This document shows, piece after piece, positions 5,450 to 5,700 of a stretch of 5,700 nucleotides of DNA. The stretch lies in the NCBI GenBank assembly GCA_031254955.1, contig JAIRTK010000381.1, positions 1-5,700 on the forward strand, read 5' to 3'. Both the position numbers and the translations under genes were made by a program. The DNA is from Opitutaceae bacterium (lineage in GTDB: Bacteria; Verrucomicrobiota; Verrucomicrobiia; Opitutales; Opitutaceae). How positions within the stretch are numbered: position 1 is the first letter of the stretch; each line of letters opens with the position of its first letter. Below the pieces are notes generated by a model. That model had not been told where the DNA came from and made no database searches. It saw only the letters and a list, made by a program, of their open reading frames with translations.

Positions 5450-5700
5450 ATGCCTATCCACCTCCGCACATGGGGCGAACTTGCCTGCATTACCCGACCA
5501 GAGATGAAAGTGGAGCGTGTCAGTTACCCGGTCATCACGCCATCCGCAGCCCGCGGGATCCTTGAAGCCATTCTCTACAAACCCCAGTTTCGCTGGCGCA
5601 TCCATCGCATTGCCGTCCAGCGGCCAATTCGGTTCCTCGCCTTTCGGCGAAACGAGGTGAAATCCCGCCTTTCCACACGTAACCCGACTCCGCTCCTCGC
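5450..5700 (+). CDS. cas5c: Cas5c (Cas5d), type I-C Cascade subunit and crRNA-processing endoribonuclease, N-terminal part
   Basis: The first 83 codons are present and the gene runs off the right edge. The translation starts [20 protein letters not shown] and contains [20 protein letters not shown] (21-40), then ILYKPQFRW (41-49) and [13 protein letters not shown]. This is the highly conserved N-terminus of type I-C Cas5, which replaces Cas6: it cuts pre-crRNA at the repeat stem and stays bound to the 5' handle in Cascade. Y43 is near where I expect the catalytic Tyr, but many homologs carry a Tyr one residue earlier, so alignment is needed to identify it. ATG 5450 is chosen because the protein begins with the usual short lead to the W8-G9 motif; in-frame TTG codons at 5396, 5399 and 5429 would add unmatched residues, and a stop lies at 5393. 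No clear Shine-Dalgarno sequence is visible. It lies 213 bp after cas3, wide for this operon; cas8c and cas7 are expected to follow outside the window. Confidence 0.95.
   Translation, partial: MPIHLRTWGELACITRPEMKVERVSYPVITPSAARGILEAILYKPQFRWRIHRIAVQRPIRFLAFRRNEVKSRLSTRNPTPLL

Noticed and set aside
5106..5507. Open frame spanning the cas3 end, the gap and the cas5c start (also a 79-codon version from ATG 5268)
   Set aside because: It overlaps both cas genes out of frame, has no recognisable motif, and its gap portion is explained by hairpin and repeat structure. It was considered as a CreT-like toxin, but there is no supporting start signal or toxin-like features.
1..5700. A regular CRISPR array or a tRNA/rRNA gene
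   Set aside because: No evenly spaced direct repeats and no tRNA-like cloverleaf were seen; the only CRISPR-like sequence is the single degenerate unit at 5251-5360.

Overview
The window looks like a chromosomal segment of a GC-rich, saccharolytic bacterium. Verrucomicrobiota (an Opitutaceae-like genome) is my best guess. It rests on the gene content (acetylxylan-esterase-type hydrolase next to a GH112 phosphorylase), the lack of clear Shine-Dalgarno sequences, and GC-rich palindromic repeats between genes. It is an inference, not a database result.

Left part (1-2473): the last 38 codons of a plus-strand acetylxylan-esterase-like alpha/beta hydrolase converge on a complete minus-strand GH112 phosphorylase (739 aa). 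That enzyme is a cytoplasmic galactosyl-hexoside phosphorylase whose motifs look more like the D-galactosyl-beta-1,4-L-rhamnose branch than the lacto-N-biose branch. A small hairpin and a 20-bp-arm inverted repeat lie between the two genes. Together they suggest plant or mucin glycan use.

Middle (2474-2845): a divergent intergenic region. It holds a 54-bp GC-rich double-hairpin repeat close to the phosphorylase start and an AT-rich stretch before cas3.

Right part (2846-5700): the start of a type I-C CRISPR-Cas operon. A complete cas3 (HD nuclease plus superfamily 2 helicase, 796 aa, all key residues present) is followed by the first 83 codons of cas5c. The rest of the operon and any CRISPR array lie outside the window.

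The most notable feature is the 213-bp gap between cas3 and cas5c. Read on the minus strand it resembles a single-unit CRISPR: a repeat-like 33-mer with a stem and the type I-C-like handle GGATTGAAAT, then exactly 35 nt of spacer-like sequence, then a perfect 14-bp hairpin followed by TTTCTT. The first 16 nt of the spacer-like part match a site just upstream of cas5c at 15 of 16 positions. The one mismatch is at position 6, a base that Cascade flips out. This fits a crRNA-like guide by which Cascade could repress its own cas genes, related in logic to CreA-type RNAs. The PAM-side sequence (GCC) does not match the usual TTC, and no expression data are available, so it remains a hypothesis.
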